From NCBI RefSeq assembly GCF_000969415.1, contig NZ_JZEX01000024.1, forward strand, positions 1-64,000: a DNA stretch of 64,000 bases, given 5' to 3'. The DNA comes from Devosia geojensis. Its GTDB lineage: Bacteria > Pseudomonadota > Alphaproteobacteria > Rhizobiales > Devosiaceae. Positions 27,044-35,532 of the stretch are shown one piece after another. Every line of letters begins with the position of its first letter. The first letter of the stretch is position 1. Made by a program: the position numbers and the translations under genes. The notes under the pieces were generated by a model. That model had not been told where the DNA came from, ran no database searches, and saw only the letters and a program-made list of their open reading frames with translations.

Positions 27044-27949
27044 TTACACCCGCTTGATGGAAAGCACATCGAAGGTCTTGTTGATGGTGCTGACGGCGCG
27101 CTCGTAATCGGCGAGGGCAAGGGCCGCGATCAGCGTGTCGATCACGGCGAGCTGGGCGATGCGGCTCGTCATCGCTTCGGTGCGGAACTGGGTCTCGCGG
27201 GCGAGCGTGTGCAGCACGATATCGGTGTGGCTGAGGAGCGGTGAGCGGCCGAAATTGGTGACGGCGATGGTCGTCGCGCCCGCCTCCTTGGCGAGCTTGG
27301 TGGCCGTCAGCGTCTCGATGGTCGAGCCGGAATGCGAGATGGTCAGGACCGCGACGTCGCGATCGCAGAGCGAGCCGGTGATCGCCTGCACGTGGCTGTC
27401 GACGCTGGCGCGCGCGTTGATGCCGATGCGCAGCAGGCGGTAGGTGGCGTCCTCCGCGATCGGTGCGGCCGAGCCGATGCCGAAGACCTCGATACGCTTG
27501 GCCTTGCGGATGGCCTCGACGGCGCGGGCGAGCTCGCCGATGTCGAGGGCGTTCTGCGTGTCCTGCAGGGCGCGCAGGTCCGCCCCGAAGATCTTGGCGA
27601 CCACGTCGGCGAGGCCGTCGGCGGGATTGAGGTCTTCCTGGATGAACTGAACGGGCTGCACGAGGTCGCGCGCCAGCGCGATCTTGATCTGCTGGAAGCC
27701 GCGCGCGCCCAGCTGCTGGCAGAGCCCGACGACGCTGCCTTCGCTGGCTCCGGCCCGCTCGGCAACCTCCGTCACCGACATGTGGACGACGTCGGCCGCG
27801 TTCTGGGCGATGAAATCGGCGATGCGGCCGGCCGTCGGCGCCAGGTCCGCGCGGATGGCGGCGATGCGCTCGATGACGTTGGTCAGGCGGTTGGGGGACT
27901 GTGTTGTCTCTGCCATGGCGCTGGGTCGTACCGGAAGGGATTGCGCCAC
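27044..27949 (-). CDS. RpiR family transcriptional regulator
   Basis: A 301-residue regulator with an N-terminal RpiR helix-turn-helix (AGRIADFIAQNAADVVHMSV, then TEVAERAGASEGSVVGLCQQ) and a C-terminal SIS domain (residues about 130-270, IEVFGIGSAAPIAED) that normally binds a phosphosugar. The GTG start overlaps the stop of the HAD gene (TAGTG), indicating coupling; an ATG at 27916 is an alternative start. By position it should control the divergent phosphoesterase-transporter operon and itself. Confidence 0.9.
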   Translation of the reverse strand: MAQSLPVRPSAMAETTQSPNRLTNVIERIAAIRADLAPTAGRIADFIAQNAADVVHMSVTEVAERAGASEGSVVGLCQQLGARGFQQIKIALARDLVQPVQFIQEDLNPADGLADVVAKIFGADLRALQDTQNALDIGELARAVEAIRKAKRIEVFGIGSAAPIAEDATYRLLRIGINARASVDSHVQAITGSLCDRDVAVLTISHSGSTIETLTATKLAKEAGATTIAVTNFGRSPLLSHTDIVLHTLARETQFRTEAMTSRIAQLAVIDTLIAALALADYERAVSTINKTFDVLSIKRV

Positions 27950-28686
27950 TAGACCACGTCCATGACGGTTTCGCGAAGCAGTTCCGGCAGGCGCCCGGGT
28001 TTGACCTGCCAGAAGGGCACGCCGAGCCCGGCCGCGCCCGCGCCGTCCGTGACGGGATTGTCGCCGATGACGACGCAGTACCGGGCGGGCACGCCGACAC
28101 GCCGGCAGGCATGCTCGAAAAGCGCTGGCTGTGGCTTGCCGATGACCCGGTGCGGCACCGGGCCGGTAACGGCAAAGAGCGCGGCGGCAAGCGCGCCGGC
28201 CTCGGGCACCGGATAGCCGTCCGGCCCCGGATGGCTAAGGTCCGGGCAGGCAACGAGCACCTCGGCGCCGTCGCGCACGGCGCGCGCTGCGGCGGCGAGC
28301 CTGCCGTAGGTGAACTGCCGGTCCCGCGCGACGATCAGCACGTCCGCGTCCTTTTCGACCAGCTCGAAGCCCATGTTGCGCGCCATGCGCCTCAGGGCGG
28401 GGGAGCCGAGGAGCATCAGCCGCCCGCCCGGATGCGCCTGCGCCGCTGCCTCGAGCGCCGCGACCCCGGCGAGCACGATGCGCTCGGGCGGCACGGCGAG
28501 CCGCCACTCGCGGAAGCGCCGGGCGAGCTGGTCGGGCGTGTGCTCGCTGTCGTTGGAGACGATGGCGAACCGCCCCTCGACGGCGGTGAGAAGGCTGCGC
28601 GCGCCCGGCAGGAGCTCATGTCCGGCGGTGAGGGTGCCGTCGAGATCGATGAGGAATCCGGCATGGTCGGCGAAGTTGAAGGACAC
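27949..28686 (-). CDS. HAD superfamily hydrolase, NagD-like (class IIA)
   Basis: A 245-residue phosphatase-like enzyme. Motif I is FLIDLDGTL with the nucleophile Asp, motif II lies in FAIVSNDSEHTPDQLA, and motifs III and IV are HRVIGKPQPALF and VVIGDNPVTDGAGAAG. A cap inserted after motif II fits class IIA enzymes such as NagD and p-nitrophenylphosphatases. It starts with GTG and is co-transcribed with the RpiR regulator. It may dephosphorylate the sugar phosphate produced from the imported substrate; this is inference. Confidence 0.88.
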   Translation of the reverse strand: MSFNFADHAGFLIDLDGTLTAGHELLPGARSLLTAVEGRFAIVSNDSEHTPDQLARRFREWRLAVPPERIVLAGVAALEAAAQAHPGGRLMLLGSPALRRMARNMGFELVEKDADVLIVARDRQFTYGRLAAAARAVRDGAEVLVACPDLSHPGPDGYPVPEAGALAAALFAVTGPVPHRVIGKPQPALFEHACRRVGVPARYCVVIGDNPVTDGAGAAGLGVPFWQVKPGRLPELLRETVMDVV

Positions 28687-28720
28687 GTTCCGCGAGCTCC
28701 TGTTCTGCGCCCACAGGTGA

Positions 28721-28737
28721 ATTGAGATAAGCTCAAT
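28721..28737. promoter_or_regulatory. Candidate RpiR operator
   Basis: ATTGAG-ATAAG-CTCAAT is a perfect six-base inverted repeat in the 151-bp divergent gap between the HAD-rpiR pair and the metallophosphoesterase operon. It is well placed to control both directions. Confidence 0.5.
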
Positions 28738-28837
28738 GTCAATATCAAAAATTTTGAGAAAGCTTCATCTGCCTGTCACAGACAGCCGCTAAGCATCCCG
28801 ATATCGCGCCACCAACAGCACATCGAGGGCTCCCCAA

Positions 28838-29740
28838 ATGAAGATCGCACTCGTCGCCGACATCCACCACGGCCCGCATTCCCACACCAAGAAGGAAGGT
28901 TGGGACGCGCTGCCCGAGCTCGAGGCGTTCATCGCGCGCATCGAGCAAGAGAAGGTCGATGTGCTGCTCGACCTCGGCGACCGCATCTCCGACACGACCC
29001 ACGAGATGGACGTGACGGTTGCCGGTGATGTCTATGACCGGCTCTCGAAGTTCTCGGGCCGGCGCTACCATGTGCTCGGCAACCACGACGTTGCCAACCT
29101 GAGCATCGAGGACAACGCCCGCATCTTCAACCAGTCGATGGACCACCAGGTCATCGACCTCGGCGATTTCCGGCTGATCCTCTGGCAGGCGAGCGTCAAG
29201 CTCGATACCGACGCGCCGACCTTCGGCTTCCAGAAGGCCAGCGCGGCGCTCGCCTGGCTCATCAAGGCGCTCAACGCCGATGAGCGCCCGGCGATCATCG
29301 CGACCCACGTGCCGCTCTCGGGCCACTCGCAGATCGGCAATTTCTACTTCGAGAACAACGCGCACGTGTCGACCTATCCCGACCACACCGAGGTCAGGGC
29401 CGCGGTCGAGGCGACCGGCAAGGCCGCCATGTGGCTCTCCGGCCATGTGCACTGGAATACCGTGACCAACGTCCACAACGTCCAGCACATCACCATCCAG
29501 TCCTTCAGCGAGCGCTTCACCACCTACCCGGAGCCGGCGACCGCCTTCGGCATCCTCGAGATCGGGGACGGCCAGTTCGCCCTGGAGGTCTTCGGGCGCG
29601 ACCCGTTCTTCGTGCGCCTGCCTTTCCGCGCCTCGGGCGCGCAGAAGTGGCTGAAATCGATGCCGCCCTTCGGCGAGCTCGCCGCCGACCAGGCGAGGCT
29701 CCAGGAACGGCTCAACGCCCAAGTGGCTGAAAATGCTTGA
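28838..29740 (+). CDS. Calcineurin-like metallophosphoesterase
   Basis: A 300-residue cytoplasmic phosphoesterase. Metal-binding motifs appear in order: VADIHHG (DxH), LLDLGDRI (GDxx), VLGNHDV (GNHD), IIATHVPL and WLSGHVHWN (GHxH). Such enzymes cleave phosphomonoesters or diesters using two metal ions. It leads an operon with a peptide-type importer, overlapping the first permease gene by 8 bp. Together with the RpiR and HAD genes it suggests uptake and breakdown of a phosphorylated compound. Confidence 0.9.
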   Translation: MKIALVADIHHGPHSHTKKEGWDALPELEAFIARIEQEKVDVLLDLGDRISDTTHEMDVTVAGDVYDRLSKFSGRRYHVLGNHDVANLSIEDNARIFNQSMDHQVIDLGDFRLILWQASVKLDTDAPTFGFQKASAALAWLIKALNADERPAIIATHVPLSGHSQIGNFYFENNAHVSTYPDHTEVRAAVEATGKAAMWLSGHVHWNTVTNVHNVQHITIQSFSERFTTYPEPATAFGILEIGDGQFALEVFGRDPFFVRLPFRASGAQKWLKSMPPFGELAADQARLQERLNAQVAENA

Positions 29741-30656
29741 CCAGCTGGTCCGCCGCACCCTCGGCGCGCTGGTGACGCTCTGCGTCGTCATCGTCGCCGT
29801 GTTCTTCGCCACGCGCCTCTCGGGCAACGCGGCGGACTACCTGCTGCCGCCCGGGCTGGACGCCGAGACCCGGCGGATGATGATGGTCGAAATGGGTCTC
29901 GATCAGCCGGTGCTCGCCCAGTTCTGGCACTATCTGCAGGGACTCATCTCGGGTGACATAGGCATCTCGCTCTATGAGCGCCGCCCGGTGTTCGACATCT
30001 ATGCCGAGCGCCTGCCCAATACGCTCACCCTCTTCGGCTACGCGCTGGTGCTGGCCGTGGTGCTGGGCCTGCCGCTCGGGCTCGTCTCCGCGCTCAACCG
30101 CGCCAACGCGATCGGCGGCGCGATCATGAGCATTGCCTTCATCGGCTACGCCACGCCCAACTTCGTGCTGGCGATCATCATGATCCTCGTCTTCTCGTTC
30201 AGCCTGCACTGGCTGCCGAGCTCCGGCTCGATGACGCCGCTGCACTTCGTCATGCCCGCCATCGTCCTGGCGGCGCCGATGCTCGCCGAGATCGTCCGCT
30301 TCACCCGCAACGCCATGCTCGACGTGCTGGGGCAGGATTACCTGCGCACCGCCCGCGCCAAGGGCCTGCCCGAGCACGTCGTCGTCGGCAAGCATGCGCT
30401 GCGCAATGCCTCGATCCCGGTGGTGACGATCCTCGGGCTGCAGGTTGCCGGCATGGTCGCGCGCGTCGTCATCGTCGAGAGCGTCTTTGCCACCAAAGGC
30501 ATCGGCGACCTCGTGGTCTTTGCCGCCATCGGGCGCGACTATCCGGTCCTCCAGTTCGGGGTGATCCTCATCGCCCTTCTCGTCGTCACCGCCTCGCTCG
30601 TCGTCGACTACGCCTACGCCGCCCTCGATCCCCGCGTGAAGGTCGCCGCATCATGA
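29733..30656 (+). CDS. ABC transporter permease, DppB/OppB type
   Basis: A 307-residue permease with the DppB-like start (LDQLVRRTLGALVTLCVVIV) and end (ALDPRVKVAAS). The EAA loop is LGQDYLRTARAKGLPEHVVV. It overlaps both neighbours (8 bp upstream, 4 bp downstream). Confidence 0.92.
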   Translation: MLDQLVRRTLGALVTLCVVIVAVFFATRLSGNAADYLLPPGLDAETRRMMMVEMGLDQPVLAQFWHYLQGLISGDIGISLYERRPVFDIYAERLPNTLTLFGYALVLAVVLGLPLGLVSALNRANAIGGAIMSIAFIGYATPNFVLAIIMILVFSFSLHWLPSSGSMTPLHFVMPAIVLAAPMLAEIVRFTRNAMLDVLGQDYLRTARAKGLPEHVVVGKHALRNASIPVVTILGLQVAGMVARVVIVESVFATKGIGDLVVFAAIGRDYPVLQFGVILIALLVVTASLVVDYAYAALDPRVKVAAS

Positions 30657-31555
30657 CCGAGCTCACCGTCCCCGTTACCGGCATCGCCGCCGCCCGCAAG
30701 GGCAAGCCGAACCTCCTGCTGACGCTCTGGTCGCGCGCCGGCCTCGTCACCCGCATCAACCTCACGCTCTTCGTGCTGGTGCTGGCGATCGCGGCGGCGG
30801 CGAGTTGGCTGGCGCCCTACGATCCGGATGCGCAATCGCTGCTCTCGCGTCTGAAGCCTCCGGTCGGCATGCCGGGGGCGCAGGCGAGCCACCTCCTCGG
30901 CTCCGACCAGCTGGGCCGCGACCTCCTCGCGCGCACCCTCTACGGGCTGCAACTCACCATGGCGATCGCGCTCATCGGCAGCCTCATCAGCCTCGCCGTC
31001 GGCACTTTCCTCGGCATCATTGCCGGGTATGTGCGCGGCTGGTTCGGCGGGTTCGTCATGGCGGTGGTCGATATCCAGCTCGCCATTCCCTTCACGCTCA
31101 TCGCCCTCGTCGTCATCGCCGTCTTCGGCAACTCGCTGCCGGTCTTGATCGTCACCATCGGTTTGGCCGGCTGGGAAGTCTATGCCCGCGTGGTACGAGC
31201 CCAGGTGCTTGCGGTTTCGCAGATGCCCTTCGTCGAGGCGGCGATCGCGGCCGGCGCGCCGCACAGCCGGGTGCTCCTCAAGCACATCCTGCCCAACATC
31301 GTCTCGCCGATCATAGTGGTGTGGACCATGACGTTCTCGGCCCTGATCCTCGCCGAATCCTCGCTTTCCTTCCTCGGTCTCGGCGTGCAGCCGCCAACGG
31401 CAACGCTGGGCTCGATGGTCGGCCTCGGGCGCGACTACCTCGCCTCGAGCCCATGGATCGCGCTCGTTCCGGCGATCGCCATCATGTTCGTCTCGCTGCA
31501 GGTGCTCCTCATCGGAGACTGGCTGCGCGACGCGCTGGACGTGCGCCTCAAGTAA
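30653..31555 (+). CDS. ABC transporter permease, DppC/OppC type
   Basis: A 300-residue permease, partner of the preceding subunit. The family motif LLGSDQLGRDLLARTLYG is present and the EAA loop is FVEAAIAAGAPHSRVLLKHI. It is followed by a short GC hairpin and the binding-protein gene. Confidence 0.92.
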   Translation: MTELTVPVTGIAAARKGKPNLLLTLWSRAGLVTRINLTLFVLVLAIAAAASWLAPYDPDAQSLLSRLKPPVGMPGAQASHLLGSDQLGRDLLARTLYGLQLTMAIALIGSLISLAVGTFLGIIAGYVRGWFGGFVMAVVDIQLAIPFTLIALVVIAVFGNSLPVLIVTIGLAGWEVYARVVRAQVLAVSQMPFVEAAIAAGAPHSRVLLKHILPNIVSPIIVVWTMTFSALILAESSLSFLGLGVQPPTATLGSMVGLGRDYLASSPWIALVPAIAIMFVSLQVLLIGDWLRDALDVRLK

Positions 31556-31557
31556 AT

Positions 31558-31575
31558 CCGGCGCTGCGGCGCCGG
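31558..31575 (+). terminator. Intercistronic stem-loop
   Basis: CCGGCGC, TGCG loop, GCGCCGG directly after the permease stop. No T run follows, so it is more likely a message-stabilising or attenuating hairpin. Confidence 0.5.
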
Positions 31576-31667
31576 CGAGTAAGCCCCTTATCCGCAAGGC
31601 AGCCACGGTGTTCCGCCCTCCCTCGGACACCGCTGGAACCGGCTGCCGCAAACAGAGGAAGACGACC

Positions 31668-33215
31668 ATGCTCAAGACGCTTCTCCCCGCGCTCGTGATC
31701 GGCACGATGCTGACCTCGCCCGCCCTGGCCCAGAGCCTGACGGTCGGCGTGCAGAACCTGCCGGCCTGGCTCGATCCCGGCAAGGATTTCGGCAACCAGG
31801 GCAGCCAGATCTACTTCAACAGCTTCGACCCGCTGATCCTCAAGGACTACAGCCAGCCCGGCGCCAACTTCGTTCCGGGCCTCGCGACCGCCTGGGAGCA
31901 GACCTCGCCGACCGAGATGGTGGTGACGCTGCGCGAGGGCGTGAAGTTCCACAACGGCGACACGATGACCGCCGACGACGTGGTGTTCTCGTTCGAGCGC
32001 ATCCTTCAAGACATGACTCCCGAGTTCGCCGGCATCCACCGCCAGTTCTTCGACAATTTCGCCTCGGTCGAGAAGGTGGATGAACGGACAATCAGGTTCA
32101 CCACCAAGAAGCCCGAGCCGCTGTTCGAGATCCTGCTCAACACCTCGGAAGCCTCGATCGTGCCCAAGAGCCACATCGCCGGCCTCTCGGGCGATCCGGC
32201 CGCCGTCGAGCAGTCCGACTTCGACGCCTTCATGATGGCACCGGTCGGGACCGGGCCTTATGCGATCTCAGAATTCCAGCCGGGCGAGACCCTGGTCTGG
32301 ACCCGCTTTGCCGACCACTGGGGCGAGCCCGCCCCCCTCGAAACCGTGACGCTGCGCCGTATTCCCGAGCTTGCGACGCGCGTGACCGCGCTCGCCAACG
32401 GCGAGGTCGACCTCATCACCAACGTGCCGCCCGACCAGCTGCAGACGATCTCCTCGAATCCGAGCCTCAAGGTCGAGGGCGCGGTGACGCCGCTCTTCCA
32501 CGTCATCTTCTTCAACACCGAGAACCCGAAGCTTTCCAATCCCAAGATGCGCCAGGCGCTGGCCTATGCCATCGACAGGAACCTGCTCAACGAAGCGCTG
32601 TGGGGCGGCCAGGCCAAGGTGCCGCCGGCCCACACGTATGAGCAGTTCGGTGAGCTCTACCTGCCCGACGCCGACACCTATTCCTACGATCCGGACCTTG
32701 CGAGGCAACTCCTGGAGGAGGCCGGCTATGACGGCTCGCCGATCCGCTTCGATACCGACCCGGTCTACTACACCAACGGCCTGCTCGCCGCCCAGGCGAT
32801 CCAGGAGATGTGGTCGGCCGTGGGGGTCACGACCAACATCAACGTCACCACCAAGTGGACCGGCCCGGACGACGATCTCGAGGTGCGCAACTGGTCCAAC
32901 CCCATGTACTTCGCCGATCCGGCCGGCTCCTTCGGCGTCATGTGGGCGCCCAAGGGCTCGGGCTCGGAAATGACCTGGCCGACGGACGAGGCGTACGCGC
33001 AGCTCTGGGACACGTTCCGCTACTCGACGGACGTCGCCAGCCGCAAGCAGGCCTACGAGCAGATCATGGACGTGGTGAAGGAGCAAATGCCGGTGCTGGC
33101 GCTCTACCAGCCCTATGAGAGCTACGGGATGCGCCAGGGCGTCACCTGGAGGCCGCAGCCGGGGCACATCCCCTACGTCCTCGATTTCCGCGCCGGCTCG
33201 ATCAGCCTCGAGTAG
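31668..33215 (+). CDS. ABC transporter substrate-binding protein (family 5)
   Basis: A 515-residue periplasmic binding protein. The signal peptide is MLKTLLPALVIGTMLTSPALA. The mature part has family 5 hallmarks such as VVTLREGVKFHNGDTMTADD and NPKMRQALAYAIDRN. ATG 31668 was chosen for the signal peptide and the nearby AGAGGAAG; the frame is open further upstream. It belongs to the metallophosphoesterase-led operon, so its ligand may be a phosphorylated or otherwise unusual compound rather than a peptide. Confidence 0.92.
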   Translation: MLKTLLPALVIGTMLTSPALAQSLTVGVQNLPAWLDPGKDFGNQGSQIYFNSFDPLILKDYSQPGANFVPGLATAWEQTSPTEMVVTLREGVKFHNGDTMTADDVVFSFERILQDMTPEFAGIHRQFFDNFASVEKVDERTIRFTTKKPEPLFEILLNTSEASIVPKSHIAGLSGDPAAVEQSDFDAFMMAPVGTGPYAISEFQPGETLVWTRFADHWGEPAPLETVTLRRIPELATRVTALANGEVDLITNVPPDQLQTISSNPSLKVEGAVTPLFHVIFFNTENPKLSNPKMRQALAYAIDRNLLNEALWGGQAKVPPAHTYEQFGELYLPDADTYSYDPDLARQLLEEAGYDGSPIRFDTDPVYYTNGLLAAQAIQEMWSAVGVTTNINVTTKWTGPDDDLEVRNWSNPMYFADPAGSFGVMWAPKGSGSEMTWPTDEAYAQLWDTFRYSTDVASRKQAYEQIMDVVKEQMPVLALYQPYESYGMRQGVTWRPQPGHIPYVLDFRAGSISLE

Positions 33216-33223
33216 CGCGGCCT

Positions 33224-33254
33224 GCGGGCCGGCGTGCTCCCTTCGCCGGCCCGC
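33224..33254 (+). terminator. Intercistronic stem-loop
   Basis: Eleven-base GC arms GCGGGCCGGCG and CGCCGGCCCGC with a nine-base loop between the binding-protein and ATPase genes. It probably lowers expression of the ATPase relative to the binding protein. Confidence 0.6.
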
Positions 33255-33281
33255 TCCCTGCTCCCCACGAAAGGTGCGACC

Positions 33282-35000
33282 ATGTCCAAGCCCCTGCTCA
33301 GCGTTGAAAACCTCTCGATCAGCTTCGGCCGCGGCGATAAGGCCAAGCGCGTGGTGGAGGACCTCTCATTCTCGATCGCGCCGGGCGAATGCGTGGCGGT
33401 CGTGGGCGAATCCGGCTCCGGCAAGTCGGTCACCGCCTTTTCGGTCTTGGGGCTCACCGCGTTCAACGGCGGCCGCATCGAGACCGGCGCCATCCGCTTC
33501 ACCCGCCGCAACGGCGAGGTGACCGACTTCGCGCGCGCCGACGAGAAGACGCTGCGCGACATCCGCGGCGACGAGATCACCATGGTGTTCCAGGAGCCGA
33601 TGACCGCGCTCAATCCCGTCTTCACCGTCGGCGAACAGATCGCCGAGGTGTTGCGCCGGCATCGCGGCCTCGACCGCAAGGCGGCCAAGGCGCGCGCGCT
33701 CGACCTCATCACCCGCGTGCGGATCACCGATCCAGCGCGGCGGTTCAACCAGTATCCGCACGAGCTTTCCGGCGGCATGCGCCAGCGTATCGTCATCGCC
33801 ATGGCGCTGGCGTGCGCGCCGCGCCTCCTCATCGCCGATGAACCGACGACCGCGCTCGACGTCACCATCCAGTCGCAGGTGCTGGACCTCATGCGCGAGC
33901 TCTCGCGCGAGGACGGCATGGCGCTGCTCTTCATCACCCACGACATGGGCGTGGTCGCCGAGATGGCTGATCGCGTGGTGGTGATGCGGCGCGGGAACAA
34001 GGTCGAGGAACAGGCGGTCGACCGCCTCTTCGCCCAGCCGCAGCACGTCTATACCCGTAAGCTCCTCGATGCCGTGCCGCGCCTCGGCGCCATGGCCGGC
34101 GCCGCAGGCCCCGTGCCGTTCGGCCTTGATCCGAAGCTTGCTGCATCGTCACGGCCCTCGGGCGAGCCGCTGCTGGAGGTCCGCAATCTCTCGACCTGGT
34201 TCCCCATCCGCAAAGGCGTGCTGCAACGGCATGCCGGCGACGTGCGGGCGGTGGATGACGTCAGCTTTACGATCGGCCGCGGCGAGACGCTGTCGCTGGT
34301 CGGCGAATCCGGATCCGGCAAGTCGACGACCGGCCGCTCGATCCTGCGCCTCGTGCGTCCACGATCGGGCGAAGTGCTGGTGGAAGGCTGGGACGTCCTC
34401 AAGCTCGATACCGAGGCGCTGCGCGTCGCACGGCGCGACATGCAGATCGTCTTCCAGGACCCCTATGCGGCGCTCGATCCGCGGCTCAATGCCTTCGAGC
34501 AGATCGTCGAACCGCTCGTCATCCACAGGATCGACAAGGGTAGCGCGCTGCGCGATCGCGCGATCGAATTGGTGCGCCGGGTGGGGCTCGAGGACGAGCA
34601 CCTCGAGCGCTACCCGCACGAGTTCTCCGGCGGTCAGCGCCAGCGCCTCTGCATCGCGCGGGCGCTCAGCCTCTCGCCCAAGCTCATCATCGCCGACGAG
34701 TCGGTCTCGGCCCTCGATGTTTCGATTCAAGCGCAGGTGGTGAACCTCCTGATCGAGCTGCAGCAGGAACTGGGACTCTCCTACCTCTTCATCTCCCACG
34801 ACATGGGCGTGGTCGAGCGCATCAGCCACCGGGTCGCGGTGATGCAGCACGGCCGGATCGTCGAGATCGGCACGCGCCAGCAGGTCTTCGAGGACCCGCA
34901 GGAAGAGTACACCCGCAAGCTCATCGCTGCGGTGCCGGTGGCGGACCCGACGACGCGGATGACGCGGAAAGCCGCGGCGAAGATCATCGAACCTGCATAA
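33282..35000 (+). CDS. Dual ABC ATP-binding protein, GsiA/DppDF fusion type
   Basis: A 572-residue protein with two ATPase domains in one chain. Walker A GESGSGKS occurs near residues 43-50 and again near 341-348; signatures are LSGGMRQRIVIAMAL and FSGGQRQRLCIARAL. This fused form is common in peptide-type importers and replaces separate DppD and DppF. ATG 33282 begins MSKPLLSVENLSISFG, the usual domain start. It is the last gene of the operon starting at 28838. Confidence 0.93.
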   Translation: MSKPLLSVENLSISFGRGDKAKRVVEDLSFSIAPGECVAVVGESGSGKSVTAFSVLGLTAFNGGRIETGAIRFTRRNGEVTDFARADEKTLRDIRGDEITMVFQEPMTALNPVFTVGEQIAEVLRRHRGLDRKAAKARALDLITRVRITDPARRFNQYPHELSGGMRQRIVIAMALACAPRLLIADEPTTALDVTIQSQVLDLMRELSREDGMALLFITHDMGVVAEMADRVVVMRRGNKVEEQAVDRLFAQPQHVYTRKLLDAVPRLGAMAGAAGPVPFGLDPKLAASSRPSGEPLLEVRNLSTWFPIRKGVLQRHAGDVRAVDDVSFTIGRGETLSLVGESGSGKSTTGRSILRLVRPRSGEVLVEGWDVLKLDTEALRVARRDMQIVFQDPYAALDPRLNAFEQIVEPLVIHRIDKGSALRDRAIELVRRVGLEDEHLERYPHEFSGGQRQRLCIARALSLSPKLIIADESVSALDVSIQAQVVNLLIELQQELGLSYLFISHDMGVVERISHRVAVMQHGRIVEIGTRQQVFEDPQEEYTRKLIAAVPVADPTTRMTRKAAAKIIEPA

Positions 35001-35135
35001 GCGGTGGCGCACCAGAGCCTCCCAGCCTGGCGCGCCGATATGTCCCGCGGATAAAGAACAACGGGTACGGCGATGGCCATAGCGGCGATGAGCATCACCG
35101 CACAGCGTCTCATGGGAGCACCACTAGTGGACCGG

Positions 35136-35290
35136 CTTGTAATCCACCCACCTAGTTGATAACGTTTCAACTTAGTTGCTCGGCCATAACACAAACCAAG
35201 CCGGCCAATGGGAGGAGACATCAATGACCAGACATCGTGGCCTGCTGCCGCCCATCCATCGTCGCGCCGTCCTTGCCGGCGCCGCTATCG
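35136..35290 (+). repeat. Leader repeat, copy A
   Basis: About 155 bp that align with 39177-39330. Shared parts include the operator, CCATAA, ACCAAGCCG, the strong ribosome-binding site, ACATCAATG and the first 20 or so codons of a binding-protein gene (MTRHRGLLPPIHRR here, MSRLRDLPPPIRRS in copy B). The copies have diverged but remain alignable almost without gaps. Confidence 0.8.
35156..35170 (+). promoter_or_regulatory. LacI-type operator, copy A
   Basis: TTGATAACGTTTCAA, a near-palindrome with a central AACGTT, identical to 39197-39211. The flanking CTAG and TTAG bases are also shared. The LacI regulator encoded at 41552 is the likely partner. Confidence 0.65.
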
Positions 35291-35532
35291 CCCTGCTTGC
35301 GAGCGTCGTGCTCGCCCGGGAGGTCAGCGGCGAGTTGGTGATCATGCAGTGGCAGGGCGGCACCGACCTCGAGATGTGGCACGAGGTCGAAGCCAAGTTC
35401 ATGGAGATGCATCCCGGCGTGACGGTGCGCGAATTCGTGCCCGCCGGCGGCCAGGGCGACGCCCGCGGCGGCATCGTGCGTTTCCCCGAGGCTCCGGCTG
35501 AAATTGGGAGGGTCATGGTTCATGGCAGCTAG
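35224..35532 (+). pseudogene. 5' remnant of a sugar-binding-protein gene
   Basis: A 102-codon frame starting with a signal peptide (MTRHRGLLPPIHRRAVLAGA, then ALLASVVLA) and about 50 residues of a family 1 binding protein (GELVIMQWQGGTDLEMWHEV). After about residue 84 similarity ends and the frame runs 18 or so unrelated codons to a stop. Family members have about 400 residues, so roughly four fifths are missing. The stop lies inside the start of the permease gene at 35522. A truncated peptide could still be made because leader and ribosome-binding site are intact. Confidence 0.75.
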
